A stretch of 64,000 nt of DNA from Blastomyces gilchristii SLH14081 (GCF_000003855.2 NW_003101682.1:8105224-8169223); one strand, 5' to 3'. Counted from the first letter of the stretch, positions 20,940 to 34,257 are shown. The notes: generated by a model not told the origin, from the sequence alone. Numbers and translations: made by a program.

Positions 20940-23900
20940 TTCTACTTGTCAGAATAGTTATAATCTACTATCTGATAATAGTGAAAAGATTCTACTCTAC
21001 TCTCTTTTAGTATGAATATACAACTAAAACAATAAAAAAAGTTTAAAAACTCTTCAAAAATCACATTTATTCAAAATAATGTGAATAGAAACACAAATTG
21101 TATTTATTCTTATCTTCAAATTACATTTGAATAAAAAGTTGATTTTATACTGCTTCAGAAGCTGAATTTTGATGCTGAGTAAAAATATGTTATTTCTCAT
21201 TCAAGCTACTACTGCTTTCTATCTCAAAAGTCTGAGATAAACTCAAGAGTAGTGATCTATGAAAGAAAGAGATTAAGATATCAATTCAATCTAAGATTTA
21301 ATATCATGTCTGACACTGATATTCTGGTGCGTGATATTATAGATAAAGAGAATGAGTTTGATACTAGACAGTGAATAAATACATATAATGAAAAGTCATT
21401 GAAGAAAAATAACAATATCTGAATAATTGATAGAGAATTTCTGAATAAAACTTTATTAAGAAACTCTATAATAGTAGAAGATTTCAATACACATCATTTC
21501 TGATAAATTTCAGAATGTAAAAGAGGAGTAAGAGAAGATAATCTGATTGAATGAATTTTTAAGTATTTAATAGATTTAGTTAACAAGTCTGATTAATAAA
21601 CATTCTTTAGAAAAGATATGAAACAGAAGTCTATTATAGATCTAATCTTTATATCACAAAATCTAATGAAAAAAGAACTTGTAAACTGATTTAATAATTT
21701 AAATGAGATATCAGAATCAGATCATGAGATTATTCAATTTAATATTGAACTGAGTGAAAAATAAATGAGTGAAAACTCTCTTCTATCTCATCAGTTTAAC
21801 TTTGAAAAAGCTGATTGAAAAGCAGTTGAAGAAAGTATAAAACTGTTAAAATCTAAAAAGCAGAGTGAATTATATTGAAATCCTGATCAAGATATCTCAA
21901 ATGAAATGCTTGAGAATAGAGTGAAGCTTATTACATTTATTATTCTAATAAGTGTTAGAGATAATATTTCAAATAAAAAGTCTTCTGAGTATTTTAAATC
22001 TTGATGAAATGAGAATATCATATCTAAAAGAAAATAATTAGCTACTGCTAGAAGGAATTGAAAGAATGATGTAATATCTGATAAAGAGTTCAAAACTGTC
22101 AGAAATGAATATTTTTCAGATCTCAAAAGAGATAAAACAGACTGCTGAAATAAATTTCTTAAAGAAGTATAAGAAAAGAAAGTTTTTAAAGCTTTTAACT
22201 TTACTAAAATAAGAAGTGTAGTAAAACTTTCAGCTCTAGAATATAAGTTTCAGAATGAATTATATACAGCAAATGTTTTTGAGAAAAAATGTCAAGCTTT
22301 TATAAGAATTCTCTTTCAATACTCATCAGATTCAGATTCAGAGAAAAAGAATATATCACTTCATAACTATACTGATGAAAATGACTGAGAATGCTCTGAG
22401 CTTATACAAGATGAATTAGAGTCAGCTATCTTCTCAAGTTCAGTTAAAACTGCTGCAGAGCCTGATTCAATCAATTATTTGATTATTCAAAATATATACT
22501 TCTACTTAAAGAATGAATATTTTGAGCTCTTTTTCAATCTCTTAAAAAATGAATATCATTCTGAATGCTGAAGAGAAGCCACTGTAGTGATGCTTGTAAA
22601 ATCTAATAGAAAAATTTCAATTTTTAAGTTATATAGACTAATATCTCTATTGAACTGTCTAGAAAAGGTTTTAGAAAAGATAATAGCTTCTTAAATATTT
22701 TTTATAAGCTTTATTAATAATTCTCTTTTATTCAGTGAATAAATGAAAGATAGAAATCAATGTTCTGTAATTGACACTGTTCTCTCAGTTATTCATAATA
22801 TTCAAATAGTAAAGCATGAAGATCTGGTCTCAACTGCAGTTTTTATTGATATAAAAGAAACATTTAATCATATTTCAAAATCAAAGTTAATTCAGACTTT
22901 GAAGATGTTAAAACTGTCTCTTGCTCTAATAAAATGAGTTAACTGTTTTATATCTAAAAGAATCATACAACTATTCTTTAATGAAATGAAATAAGACAAG
23001 ACTGAGATAAAAATAGAAGTACTGTAAGAATCTTCAATCTCTCTGATTTTTATTTGCAATATACACTGCATATCTATTCAAAAATAGAGATACAAAAATA
23101 GTGAGATCTCTGAGTTATATAAATGATATTGATCTAGTCTACAGCTCAAAAACAATCAGAGAGAATTTGAAAGTGATTAAAAAATTAGTAAAGAAATTCT
23201 TCATTAGAGTACATAATAATTAAATTTAATTTAATATGAATAAAACTGAGTTAATTCATTTCTTTTCTAGATTCAATGAGAAAGAACTATATCTAACTCT
23301 TTTAAATAGAGAGATTAAACCCAGTTTAAATATCAAATGATTAGAAGTATGATTAAAGTTCAAGTTAAATTTTAAATATTACATTCAACAAAGAACTATC
23401 AAGGCAGAAAGACTATTGAATAACATAATCAGACTATCAAATACAGAGAGAGGTCTATTGTTTCAGACTATAAGACAGTTATATATAACCTGTATTATCT
23501 CAGTAGCTGATTATGAAGTTCAAGTTTAATAGAATAATCAAAGAAATTTCACTGAACTTTTTCAAAGTCTATAAAACAGAGTTTTGAGAAGAATTCTGAG
23601 AGCATTCAAATCATCTTCTATTAAAATAATGAAAATTGAAGCTTCAATTCCATCTTCTGCTATTGAATTTAAAAAGACCTGTATGAACTATGCTCTGAGA
23701 GTTATGAAGATGAGCTCAAATCATATAATCAGAGAAAGAGTCTCTTCATCATTTTCATCATTAACTCTGGAAATGAACTAGATTGAAATAGATTTATTCA
23801 TTGAAATGAAAATAATTCTTCAAAGAAAATGCCTTCTTAACTATATAGACTATACTCACTGATTAAAGATCAATTTTCTTCTTTAAATATTAAAAAAGTT

Positions 23901-24959
23901 AATCATGAGAAGATATCTCTCTGAAGAGAAAAGCTTGATTCTCTTATAGACTGACAAATAAGTGAACTATCTGAAGAGAAAGAATATGAACAGTATTTGA
24001 AGAGAATTTCTACAATTAATATAGAAGACTCTATTCTGATTTATTCAGATAACTTAAAAAATGAAAATTTAAATAGATTAGATGCAGACATTGCTTATAC
24101 TGAAGATAATATTAATTTTATCTCAGATTTCTGAAATTCAGATAATGAATCTGAAGTCTTTGATACTGAACTATTTGTAATAGTGAAAGCTTTCAAACTC
24201 ATTGAAATGAAATCTTATAAAAGAGAAAATAGTTTAAAAGAGATATGAATATTCTCTGACAGTTAAGCTGTCTTAAAAAGACTTAGAAATAGTTAGATTC
24301 ATAATAATCAAATGAATCTTGAACTGATTTTAAACTCTGTTTTGAAAATTCAAAAGAGAAGAATATCAAAGCTGATAATTTCTCTGCACTGAGTTCCTGC
24401 TCATATGAACATTCATGACAATGAATTGGCTGATTCAGCTGTAAAAAAGATTTCAGAACTAAGCAGATCTATTCAAAAAATTATGTTCTAATCTTTTATA
24501 AAGAGAAAGATAAAAGAATCTTGTTTAGATAAGTGAAATGAAAGCTGGCAGAAACAAAAAAAATGTACAAGATTTCAAACAAAACTCAAGTGAAAGTCTT
24601 GTTCAATTAAATGTAAAAAGAAAGTATTCTCATCTATAATGCAGCTGAAACTAGAACATGGCTATTTCACATCTTATATAAAAAGATTTGATAATAGATT
24701 TGATTCAATAGAATGCTCATTCTACAATACAAATGAGAATTCTGAGTATATTGTAATACACTGTGCATTATACAATAGTCTCAGAGCCAGATTGAAAGAG
24801 AAGTATAATCTAAATCAATTAAATATGAGATTCTTATTCTCAACTGAGACTGGAATTAAATACTTAATAGACTTTCTATCAGAAACTCAAGCAGCTATAA
24901 GAAAATAGCTAAATTCAGAAATATCTGAATATGAAGAGAAGAAAATTAATCAGATATAG
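20940..24959 (+). pseudogene. L2 ORF2: endonuclease, reverse transcriptase, RNase H, zinc finger
   Basis: An apurinic-type endonuclease is recognisable at about 21290-21760 (VEDFNTHHF and SDHEIIQFN). RT lies at about 22370-23560, with TAAEPDSIN, motif A as FIDIKETFNHIS (22837-22872) and motif C as SYINDIDLVYSS (about 23110). RNase H is at about 24010-24470. A C-terminal zinc finger, ending at the stop at 24957-24959, matches L3. The line-up with intact L3 shows Trp TGG changed to TGA throughout, and catalytic Asp codons often changed to Asn. Confidence 0.88.
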
Positions 24960-25328
24960 TCTGTTACAACAGCTATATACTATCTTTTAATAATTTGTTT
25001 TGTTACAGTCTCTCTTTACTTTACTTTTTCTTTCTATTCTTTTCTATTCATCTATTTAATATGTCTATCTTTCAGACTGTGTTCTCTTTTCTTTTATCAT
25101 GGTATTGTCAGATGATTTTAAAGTATTAGAAGATGTTAAAATACTGCACTTTGTAAACAGTTTTTGTATTCTGAGCAGGAATTTTCTGATTTTACATATC
25201 TGAAATTGATGAATGTATAATAGTTAACTTTATAGATATATAAAAAACCCTGAGAACTAAAAGTTCTCAGGTAGATATCAGAGTCTCTGACTGCATACAT
25301 CTATAACTGAAGAATAATAATAATAATA
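24960..25328 (+). other. L2 3' UTR and (AAT)n tail
   Basis: This aligns base by base with the L3 3' end (35778-36147). It includes a short hairpin, CCTGAGAACTAAAAGTTCTCAGG (two 9-bp arms around a TAAA-type loop) at about 25249-25271, and the terminal ATAACTGAAGAATAATAAT. A 3' hairpin plus a simple-repeat tail is a usual recognition signal for a LINE's own RT. Confidence 0.8.
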
Positions 25329-25977
25329 ACTTCTTGTTTTAGTATAGTTGAAGACTTTAAAAAACTTCTTTTTTCTATACTTCTTCAAGAAATTTGTTTC
25401 AACAATCTGTTTTAACTCTTTTAATATCTGAAAAATATTCATTTTGAATAGCTTTTAACTCTTTATCAGATATTAAGTTATTCTTTCAATCTCTCTCAGC
25501 AGTAACTAATTATTTTCTTTTAAAAGTGATATTTTCATTTCATCAAGATTTGAAATACTTAGAAGACTTTTTCTTTGAAATATTTTCTCTAATACTTGTT
25601 AGAAGAATAGATGTAATCAGCTTTACTCTATTCTTAAGCATTTTATTTAAGATATCTTAACTTTAATTTCAATAGAGCTCACTCTGCATTTCAGATTTCA
25701 GCCGTTTTACACTTTCTGTAACTACTTTTCAATCAGCTTTTTCAAAGTTATACAGATTAGAGAGAAGAGGATTTTCACTTCTTTATTTTTCACTCAGTTC
25801 AATATTAAATTGAATGATTTCATGACTTAATTGTGAAGTTTTATTTGAAATAATAAATCAGTTTATAAGTCTTTTTCAATTAGATTTTATGATATGAAAG
25901 TTAGATCTATAATAGATTTCTGTTTCATATCTTTTCTAAAGAATGTTTATTGATCAGACTTGTTAACTAAATCTATT
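25329..25977 (-). mobile_element. LINE L1, segment 3: endonuclease to RT linker
   Basis: L1 resumes with the second copy of the L2 TSD and reads, on the minus strand, the region corresponding to L2 21570-22200. It stops at CTATT (25973-25977), where the Gypsy-2 LTR begins. The rest of L1 should lie beyond Gypsy-2 and is not in the window. Confidence 0.82.
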
Positions 25978-26144
25978 TATAATTCAAAGATTGCTTCAGT
26001 CAGTGTATAATTACAGGCGTACGCCGGCTTCTTATATAGATTATACTAAATTAATTAGTGGCCGCTATGACCTCTTTACATTCATAAGTATGTTCAGAAG
26101 TGGCTGTGTTATTATTCAGCAGTCATATGTTCTTTCAAATCACA
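25978..26144 (-). repeat. Gypsy-2 3' LTR
   Basis: 167 bp, the reverse of the Gypsy-1 LTR. It keeps GGCGTACGCCGGCTTCTTATATAG near its outer edge, and is mutated toward the element interior. Confidence 0.85.
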
Positions 26145-26666
26145 TTCTCTCTCACCTGATTCAGTCACACTCATGTGATCATGACATACACTCTAGCTTC
26201 ATGTGAATTAGCATGTCACTAGTGTTCATAATTGTATAGTCTATTTCTGATTTGACTAGTATTCTGTGTACATTTTCACAAAGAAACTTCTACTATAGTA
26301 CATCTCTTATTCACTAACTTTTTTCATTCTTCAATTATCTTCTTTACATTATCATCTTTATTAAACATTACTATCTTATTTAAGATTTCTGTCTCTTCTT
26401 CTACTTAATACCTTCTATCTGTTCATCTATTATATTATATGTGTTTCTGATGATAGCTCTCTGTTCTCATAATAAGTATTGTTATAGTACTTATACCACG
26501 CAGTTTATTAGCAGTAAGTGTAACATATTGTGAAATATAATCAGAACTTGTTTATCTTCTAACAATTATCAGAATGTACTATTAAAAATAGTATATTTTT
26601 TTCATCTTCTTATATACTCTTGATCTTCTTTCTTATCAGATATCTGATTGTGTTTTCTGATTGTAG

Positions 26667-28070
26667 GTGAATGCAGATACTGATGTATTAATTTTTATTT
26701 CTATAGAATTTTCATATATTGACAGATTCATATCTGCTGATAATTATAATCTCAATATTAAATTGTTAATTGAGAACTTGAGAAATGTGATAATGAAGAA
26801 ATTATCTGTGTTATATATAACTGAGTCTTCTATATCTTTTTCTACTCTCTCTGTTTCTTTCTCTACATCTCTTTCTCAATCTCTTATATCTGTCTCTGTA
26901 TCTGATTCTCCTGCTTCTGCTATCTCTGTTTCTGTGATTCTTACTTCTGCTTCTTCTGTTCTCTCTGTCTCTGCTGCTTCTGCTTTCATTATCAGCTCTC
27001 TTTATTTTGAGAAGATGTTGTATAGATTTGATAAATTATGTTTCTCAGTATATACACTTTCACTCTTCTTACTAATCTTTAGAATAATTTATTATATAAA
27101 GATAATATATAATACAACTATATAATGCTTAGTTATAGATGTTGATTATTATATTCATTTTAAGTATTTATGATGAGATAATCAATTATTTATATCAGAG
27201 ACTTTCTCTTCTCTTTAACAGTATTGAGATTATAAGTCTTTTCTTTTTTCATCTTCTCTTTCTAACACTGATTTTTCTGTTCTTAGAAGAAATTGTTCTG
27301 AGTTTTATTATATATAAAGTTATAATGTTCACAGATATCAAGAAACTTTTTATAACTGTAAAGTTCAATATTATGAATATATCTACTCTGATGAATTTCT
27401 TTGAAATGATAGATCTGTATCAGTCTATTGTCTAACATCTGTTATTCAACTTCATAATACAGGTAAAAGATATCTGTGTTTTCAGAAACAGAAATGTGAA
27501 TGTTATACTCTTTTACACTCATAAGTATGAGACTTGTACATCTTATCTGAGATGTTATCATGAAAACAGGCTGTTTATATATTATGTTATTCTCTCTGTA
27601 TTTCTCTGTGTTTCTCTCTCTCATTCTGAGAAGTGTCATGTGTGTTGTAATTATATGTATAATTCTAAGATCAGTAAGTGTTTATTCAGTAATTATTATC
27701 TCTGTTTTTACAGTTTTATATACTAACAATGATTCTTAGTTACTCTGATGTCAGAGGTTATTTTAATTCAAGATAATAACACTGCTGAGACTATCTCTTT
27801 TCACTCTCAAGCTTCTTCTTTCATTTTCTCTCTTAACACCTCTTCTGTGAATAAGATTATGCATACTCTGTGTTGTAAGTGTTCAGCTCTGAGTAACTTC
27901 TGCTATTATTTATTCAGTTCTGTATCTTCTTCTTCTTCTGTTTCTTTTATCTCTGTTCTCTCTGTCTTGACTTCTGATTGTGCAGGTCTCATGCTCTCTT
28001 TCAATTTTTCTACACACATATATATACATTTCTATATTGATATTTCAGCTGATCTTGTGATAAATGATAT
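26667..28070 (+). pseudogene. Antisense accessory gene of Gypsy-2 (Ser-rich, Cys-containing)
   Basis: The second copy of the gene seen at 17132-18594, again opposite to pol. The order is a Ser-rich N-terminus (26667-27125), a hydrophobic piece (27139-27435), a Cys-rich piece with ETCTSYLRCYHENR and KCHVCC (27496-27672), and MSEVILIQDNN (27748 on). An intron at 27674-27739 has GTAAGT, a perfect TACTAAC branch sequence and TTCTTAG. A second, ending TTCTTAG at about 27283, corresponds to the first intron of the Gypsy-1 copy. The last exon runs up to the solo LTR. Decay is milder than in pol. Function unknown. Confidence 0.62.
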
Positions 28071-28075
28071 TACTG

Positions 28076-28333
28076 TGTAAGAAATCCCGCTCCTCGCGGA
28101 TTCTTTACCCCTATTTCTATCTCTCACGTAATCAATAGAGTTAGCGGCCCTTGGCTACACACAACTATATAGACTGGAGTTCATGAATACTATTCATAAC
28201 TCAGCTTGAATGCTATTATACATTTAATCTCTACATTTTATCTTTCTACTGTGAATACTTCTAGTAGTTAACAGTACATATCATGCCAAGCTGCAAACAT
28301 CTGAATAATCGCCTGCAAGTACTTATTCTTACA
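28076..28333 (-). repeat. Solo LTR of the Gypsy-3 family (258 bp, 5-bp TSD)
   Basis: TGTAAGAAATCCCGC...ATTCTTACA, with perfect TACTG repeats on both sides (28071-28075, 28334-28338). It matches the Gypsy-3 LTRs at 34000-34257 and 42575/48268-48510. Both ends keep CpG-rich sequence (CCCGCTCCTCGCGG, AATCGCCTGCAAG), while the centre is AT-rich. It was left by LTR-LTR recombination. Confidence 0.9.
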
Positions 28334-28599
28334 TACTGTTGTACATAGAGTGTTAGAGAAATTAGAGATATATATAGTGTTATTATAAGAGTAGCTTACA
28401 GCTCTTGAATCTCTTACAGATTTTAGGTTTTAAGATTTTCTTTGTTTTTGATATTTTTTGAGTAGTGTGGTGTTGAAAATAGATTAAATATATAATATAT
28501 AAAAATGAATAAGATGTGTATAATAACATTTATCTTTTACAGCTGACTTTTATAGTTAATAACTAATTCATTATTTCTTTCTTTTTCTTATACTTTTCC

Positions 28600-31500
28600 T
28601 TTATCTGCTAGTTACTACTTCTATATAATCTCTATATAATACAGTATTCAGTGACTAGATTCAGCAGCTTTCATCTCTTATGATTCTGTCTTGTACAATA
28701 TACTGTCTCTTCTCACCTGCTTAGATTACTATTATAAACAGCTTATTAAAGCTAGTCTCATCTGATCTCTGAGCATTCTCAGAGATTAAGATAGCTTGAT
28801 TTTACATATCTGTGAATGTTTCAGATACTTTATTCTCTGTTGTCTTCACAATTGAACTAATATAGATAGTTAAATCTAACTCTGAATTCATTTTTCTTCT
28901 GTAATCTGATTCATGTGTAAGTCTGCTGCTTTGAAACTGCTCTTTACTGCATTATACTCACTCTCTGCAGTGCATTATTATATAATCAGCTACAGTCTCA
29001 TTACTTATTAAAGTGTGATATTCATCTGATTTATTCATTACTTCTTATTATTTTCTTATAATTCTGAAAAGATCAGAATAAGTGAGATTATCTGATTTAT
29101 AAATATCTATAATTTCTCTTACTTTATAAGACTTTTCAATTATAAGTCTCTTCTTTTTTAACACTGATGATAGTGCTGTAGATGATTATAATTTACTTAA
29201 GTCTTACATCTTCATCTTCATAAGATATGAATTATTTATTAAATTGTACAAGACTCATTTCTCTGATTCTTTCACTGTGTATGTTCTCAGAGAATGTGAT
29301 TTAAGTATTTTATAGACCTTAAACCATCTAGATTGAAACTTCTCAGAATTCTCATTATATATGAGAACTCACATTCTTATCTTGAGACTTGATTTCTTAA
29401 CTAGTGAGTCTCATATTCTTTTCAATTGAATTACTCAGTTCAGAAGTATCTTATTAACTTTTGCACATGCATAGCTGATCTCTTTCAATCTTGATTTCAT
29501 GTCTGTGACTGCTGTGTCTGCAATCACTGTTTCTGCTATGTCTGCAACTGCTGTTTCCTTTCTCATCTGTTCTGAAGCATTCTTCAGAATGCGCGGATGC
29601 AATTCATATAACAGGTAGAATGATGAATGCTTAAAGACTGCATGCTGTTGAATTCATGTGACTAATAGCACCTGCTCAAGATATTAATTTCATAGTCATG
29701 TAGGCTTGCTCACTAGATATTTTATTAGTATATTACTCAGAATTTCATTCAAGTGTTTCATCTTCTCATTTATCTGTGAATTATATAATGTTATTCTATA
29801 ATGTCTTATCTGTAACTAAATCATGAAATCTCTTATCACTTCTTCTACAAGATTTGCATCATTATCAGTTAGAATCTCACACAGTATTTCATAGTTGACA
29901 TAGATTTTATTATGTAGAAACTTCATTATCATCTTCTCTGTCATCTCTGAAACTGCTTTCACAACTGATCAGTCAGTAGCATAGTCAATAACAGTGATTA
30001 TTCAATAATTTTCATTTGACATTTATAGCAGTATGTCTATGAGGTTCATTCTTCATCATTTAAACAGTTGTATTGTATATTTCATCTGATATTGCACTTT
30101 CTCACATTTCAATCCTTTCTTAGATTCTTTCATAATCTGATAATTCAGGCACTCATGAGTGTATATCTGAATGTTCTCAGTCATGCTTAGCCAGTATACT
30201 CTTGATTCAAGTACACTCATAAGTTCAGAGCTTTCTAAGTGATCAAATTCCTTGTATATATAAGTCACTAAGTTGTGTCTAAATGAATATTCTAGATAGA
30301 GAGCTTCTGCATATTCTAGATCATAGTAAAGCACAACATTATTTTTCAATTTTCTCAGCTTGAACTTTGAAAGTATCTCTTCTACTACTTTTGTAAGATA
30401 CTTATTATCTGATATCTTGTTATTCTTTAAGTAAGAGATTATTGTGTTCACTCATTCTGATTTCTTGTATTCTCTCAGTATATTTAACATGAACTTCTCT
30501 TATATTTGATTCACAGAATTCTTACTCATGAAATTGAGTCTGTATCTGATTATATCAGGTATTACAGCATCTGATTCTTTTCAGTATTTAATATGAAGAT
30601 TATACATGTGAAACTCTGAGATTCAATATACTAAGTATTTAAAAGGTTTTATTATTGATTATAGATAGATAAGACTTTCAAGATCTGTGAGCACTATTAT
30701 TATATACCTGTTATTAATATATTTATCTCATAATATCAATACATGTATAATCACTAGCAATTTCTTTTCATATACTGAATAATTGAGCTTAGCATCTGAT
30801 AGTTTTCTATCATTGTATATTACTGAGTGCAGCTTGCTGTTGTTACTCATCTGTAAAAGAGCATCTTCAATAGCTCATTCAGATATATCTCTCTTGATAT
30901 AGAAATATTTATTATAATCTGATTGAATAAGCACTGAGAATATTATCACACATTTTCTCAGTGTAAGAAAGGCCTCTTCATACATAGAATTTCAGATAAT
31001 TAAATGAAACTTCTTCTTCTACAGATTAGAATCTATTTCTCTTAAGACATTTGAGAGTGATGCAGCTATTCATATAAAATCTTTGATAAATCTGTGATAA
31101 TATGAGATCAACTTAAGAAACTATTGTACATAATATATATTTCTCAGCTGTGACTAATTTACTATAACATTCAATTTCTTCAGAATAAAGTATATAAAGT
31201 CATTACTTATTATCTATTCTATGAACTTCAACTGTTCTGTTTCAAACACACACTTTATTAATTTGATGTAGAGCTTATACTCTATCAGAGTTATAAGCAC
31301 TTCATGGAGATACTTCAGATATTCATTGTATAAATTTGAGAAGACTAGAATATTATTCAGATATATGAGATATGAGATTTGATTCTGTTTATAAACAATT
31401 ATATTCATCAATATTTGAAAGATATCATGTGCATTTATTAGACTGAATAATATTATTAGAAATTTAAACCTTCTTCATTATATATTAAACATAGTTCACA

Positions 31501-33000
31501 GTACTGACAGTTTATCTACACAGATCTGTCAGTATTCTGAGAGAAAATTAATCTTCAATAGATATTAGATGTTTTCAACTAAATTCAACTGTTATTGAAT
31601 TCATAACAGTGAATATTCATTCTTAATCATAAGCTTGTTAAGTGCTTAATAATCACTACATATCTGTCACTTCTCACTCATCTTTTTCATGAATAGAACT
31701 GAGTAGACTGACCGCTGAAACTATAAATTTCATGTTTGGTCTCATTTGATCTGATCTTATACATTTCTTGGCGTGAATCCCGCTGGGACTAGTCATTAAA
31801 AAACATGTAAAGTGACTATATATCAAATCTTGAAATGAAACTATGACTTGAAAAAAATGAGAAAGTGGTCTTATTTAATCTCATTTAGTCTCATTCTTGG
31901 CATAAAGTTACTATTTTTAGACATTTTAAGGTTTCTTTTAGACTATTCTTAATGTTTTAAAAAGTAAAGCTTTTTGATAATGCTCAAATGAGATTTAAAG
32001 TCATTTAAAGTAATAAAAATAATTTAAATTCAGAAGTGAAAATCATGATCTCATTTGAAAAATGTGACAAGAGTAGACAGTAAGTCTCACTGAGACAGTA
32101 TGAAACTACTATCTAATGTTAAAACTGTGTAATGAGATCAGTTGAATTAGTAATAAGACTATTAAAAATTCTGTTTCTGGTCTCAGACACGGTTACAAGG
32201 TCAGTCTAGAACTGAGAAGTCTTATGTACTTGATGAGAGTTATATATGACTACATTCTAGAAGGTCTGTAATGTGATACTTCTGTTCTTCAAGATATGTC
32301 TGTGACAGAAGATATGCATTCTGATTGACTAGGTTCTCATTCTCTGTGTCAATCTCATATACAAATCCTTGTTTCAATAGTAATTCTAGTGAAAGATCTG
32401 TTTAGAAGATCTTCTCATACTTCTCTAGAAGTTTCTTCATACATCTGTTCTTCCGTATATTCTTTATCTCGATTTCTCTCACTTCTGAGTTTTGTATAAT
32501 ATACAGAATGCTTTCAGATAAGATCTTGTGAATCATTCTTCTTATTTATTACTATATAAGCAGATTTAACTCTTCTATATCTGAGGTGTGAAATGTTCTT
32601 CTTATATTAGTTAATAGAATTATATGAACTGTTTTCTTTCTATCAGTTAACTGCATATAATACATACATCATTGAATCTGTGAATTGAACCTTTGAAATC
32701 AATTAAGTCTGAGAATAAGGTTGTATTTCATGTTCTGTAGGTCTCACACTTAAATATAACAACATCATTCTTTGAAGTGTAAGAGAACTCTTATTCTTGC
32801 AGGTGATACTAAATATCAGTTATCAGATAATCTTATATATTGAGAATTCTTCACTCAGCAGACCTCTTTCAGTCTTTAAATTATATAATTATTAATATAT
32901 TATGTAGAAGCTTCTGTGTCTGCTAATACTTTTACAGTCATCTTTTAATTCTTACTCAAGTGCTCTCTATACATTAACATTTCAGATCTCAAGATATTGA
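28600..33000 (-). pseudogene. Gypsy-2 pol remnant: RT, RNase H, integrase
   Basis: The minus-strand reading gives an integrase zinc domain at 30056-30451 (YIYKEFDHLESSELMSV... with later CLNYQI, one Cys changed to Tyr). RNase H is at about 30640-30960, and RT at about 31190-31690 with catalytic YLNNILVFS (both Asp lost). MITE D splits it at 31704, and the pre-RT region continues at 32217-33000. Broken by many stops. Confidence 0.82.
31704..32208. mobile_element. hAT-type MITE, copy D (505 bp)
   Basis: TAGACTGACC at the left, GTCAGTCTA at the right, and a perfect 8-bp TSD GAACTGAG (31696-31703, 32209-32216). It is near-identical in layout to copies C and E, and non-coding. Confidence 0.9.
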
Positions 33001-33119
33001 TGTCACGCTCTCAGCCGCGCCAAGGCCCTGTTGCGGTTCCACACGGCTTATTGCTTTTATGCGGATTATTCCATTCATTCTGCAGGCTGTTTGAACCGGT
33101 TTCCAACCAATCTATGACA
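33001..33119. repeat. GC-rich 119-bp segment bounded by TGTCA/TGACA (possible LTR)
   Basis: An abrupt unmutated island (CAGCCGCGCCAAGGCCCTG, GAACCGGTTTCC) at the junction of Gypsy-2 and Gypsy-5. It starts TGTCAC and ends ATGACA, as an LTR or a short inverted-repeat element would. No TSD is visible (ATTGA versus TCATT). It may be the 5' LTR of Gypsy-5, but I found no matching 3' LTR. Confidence 0.4.
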
Positions 33120-33999
33120 TCATTCAGATATATTATAGAAAGATCTGATTGATGAATATGAGAATCTCACTTCTATACAAGAACAGCAGATTACTGTTTC
33201 TTAGTAGTGAGATGCTGCTGAGATATCACTCTGGCTATTCTCACTCATGAAATAAGAGAAGAGTATTCACTCACTGTCTATATAGAATAGCTAGATGCTG
33301 GCTTCTTATTAAAGAGGTCAATAATTCATTTTTCTTCTACTGAAATATATACAAGAGTTACTGCATTTCTCATACAATCTTCTTAGTATACTAAGTATCA
33401 TATCTGTGATATTCTCACAATAACTCTGTAGCTCATAAGTTTACTATTCAAGCCAGATAGTTAAGCTCACTTATACAGCTTCTCAAACAACTATCTCTAT
33501 ATAGCACTGCTGATCAGTCACTGCTTCAGTTTCATCACATTACAATTTGAATTACTCAATCTGATTACAAGTTTGAATCAGTCAAGCTCTATTAACAGAT
33601 TAATATAGTCTCACACACTTATGCTGAGACTGATCTAATCTCACTCTCTAAAGAAAACTTCACATTATTTTCTAGAGTGTATACATCTCTACTCTGACAG
33701 AAGTCTGAGATTTCTGAACTCACTACATACTTTGATATAAGCTCTTTAATTACTCTGTCACTGTTACAGCCTCTACACATCTATATCTATTATAAAGATA
33801 GAGAGATTAAGATCAGAGATTCTCTGAATTATAAGAGAAATATATTATCTGAATTTCACAACTTTACTTATACTCTTAAATGAAAATGCTGTCTTAATCT
33901 GAGACAGTTTAATACTCACAAGATATGAGTAATATACATTATCAACCTTCTTGAAGACATCTTTGCAACTACTTGAGTCATCAAGAAGAGAGAGCTTAA
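33120..33999 (+). pseudogene. Gypsy-5 gag, 5' part
   Basis: The plus-strand reading ends ...LEDIFATT-x-VIKKREL at 33999. It continues in the same frame at 48515 (KHINTVIT-x-EEFKNFL) once Gypsy-3 and one TTAA are removed. Trp and Gln positions are stops. It is the capsid-type part of a Ty3/Gypsy element whose pol lies at 49916-53100. Confidence 0.68.
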
Positions 34000-34257
34000 T
34001 ATAAGAATAAGTACTCGCAGGCGATTATTCAGGTGTTTGCAGCTTAACGTGATATGTACTGTTAACTACTAGAAGTATTCACAGTAGGAAGATAAAATAT
34101 AGAGATTAAATATATAATAGCATTCAAGCTGAGTTATGAATAGTATTTATGAACTTCCGTCTATATAGTTGTGTGTAGTCAATCGCTGCTAACTCTATTA
34201 ATTACATAAGAGATATAAATAGAGATAAAGAATCTGTAAGAAGCAGAATTTCTTATA
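34000..34257 (-). repeat. Gypsy-3 3' LTR
   Basis: 258 bp. Its outer (left) half keeps ACTCGCAGGCGATT and TTAACGTGATATG. Its inner half is mutated (AAGAATCTGTAAGAAGCAGA, where the other LTR has AAGAATCCGCGAGAAGCGGG). Confidence 0.87.

Larger units (their letters stand above)
8203..25328 (+). mobile_element. LINE L2 (Tad1/I-like), full length, split by Gypsy-1
   Basis: A complete non-LTR retrotransposon: GC-rich 5' UTR, ORF1 with zinc knuckles, ORF2 (endonuclease, RT, RNase H, zinc finger), 3' UTR and an (AAT)n tail. It is flanked by a perfect 14-bp TSD, ACTTCTTGTTTTAG (8189-8202 and 25329-25342). L1 reads straight through once L2 is removed. Without nested Gypsy-1 (9.5 kb) it is about 7.6 kb. 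All frames are broken by RIP, but the 5'-most ~650 bp are spared. Confidence 0.9.
25978..33000 (-). mobile_element. Gypsy-2 LTR retrotransposon (minus strand), 5' part missing or displaced
   Basis: The same family as Gypsy-1, in opposite orientation: 3' LTR (25978-26144), antisense gene, integrase, RNase H, RT and the start of the gag-pol linker, up to the point matching Gypsy-1 12,700. At 33001 a GC-rich foreign segment begins, and neither gag nor a 5' LTR of this element is found to the right. Nested in it are a solo LTR (28076-28333) and MITE D (31704-32208). It is colinear with Gypsy-1 apart from these inserts. Confidence 0.82.
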
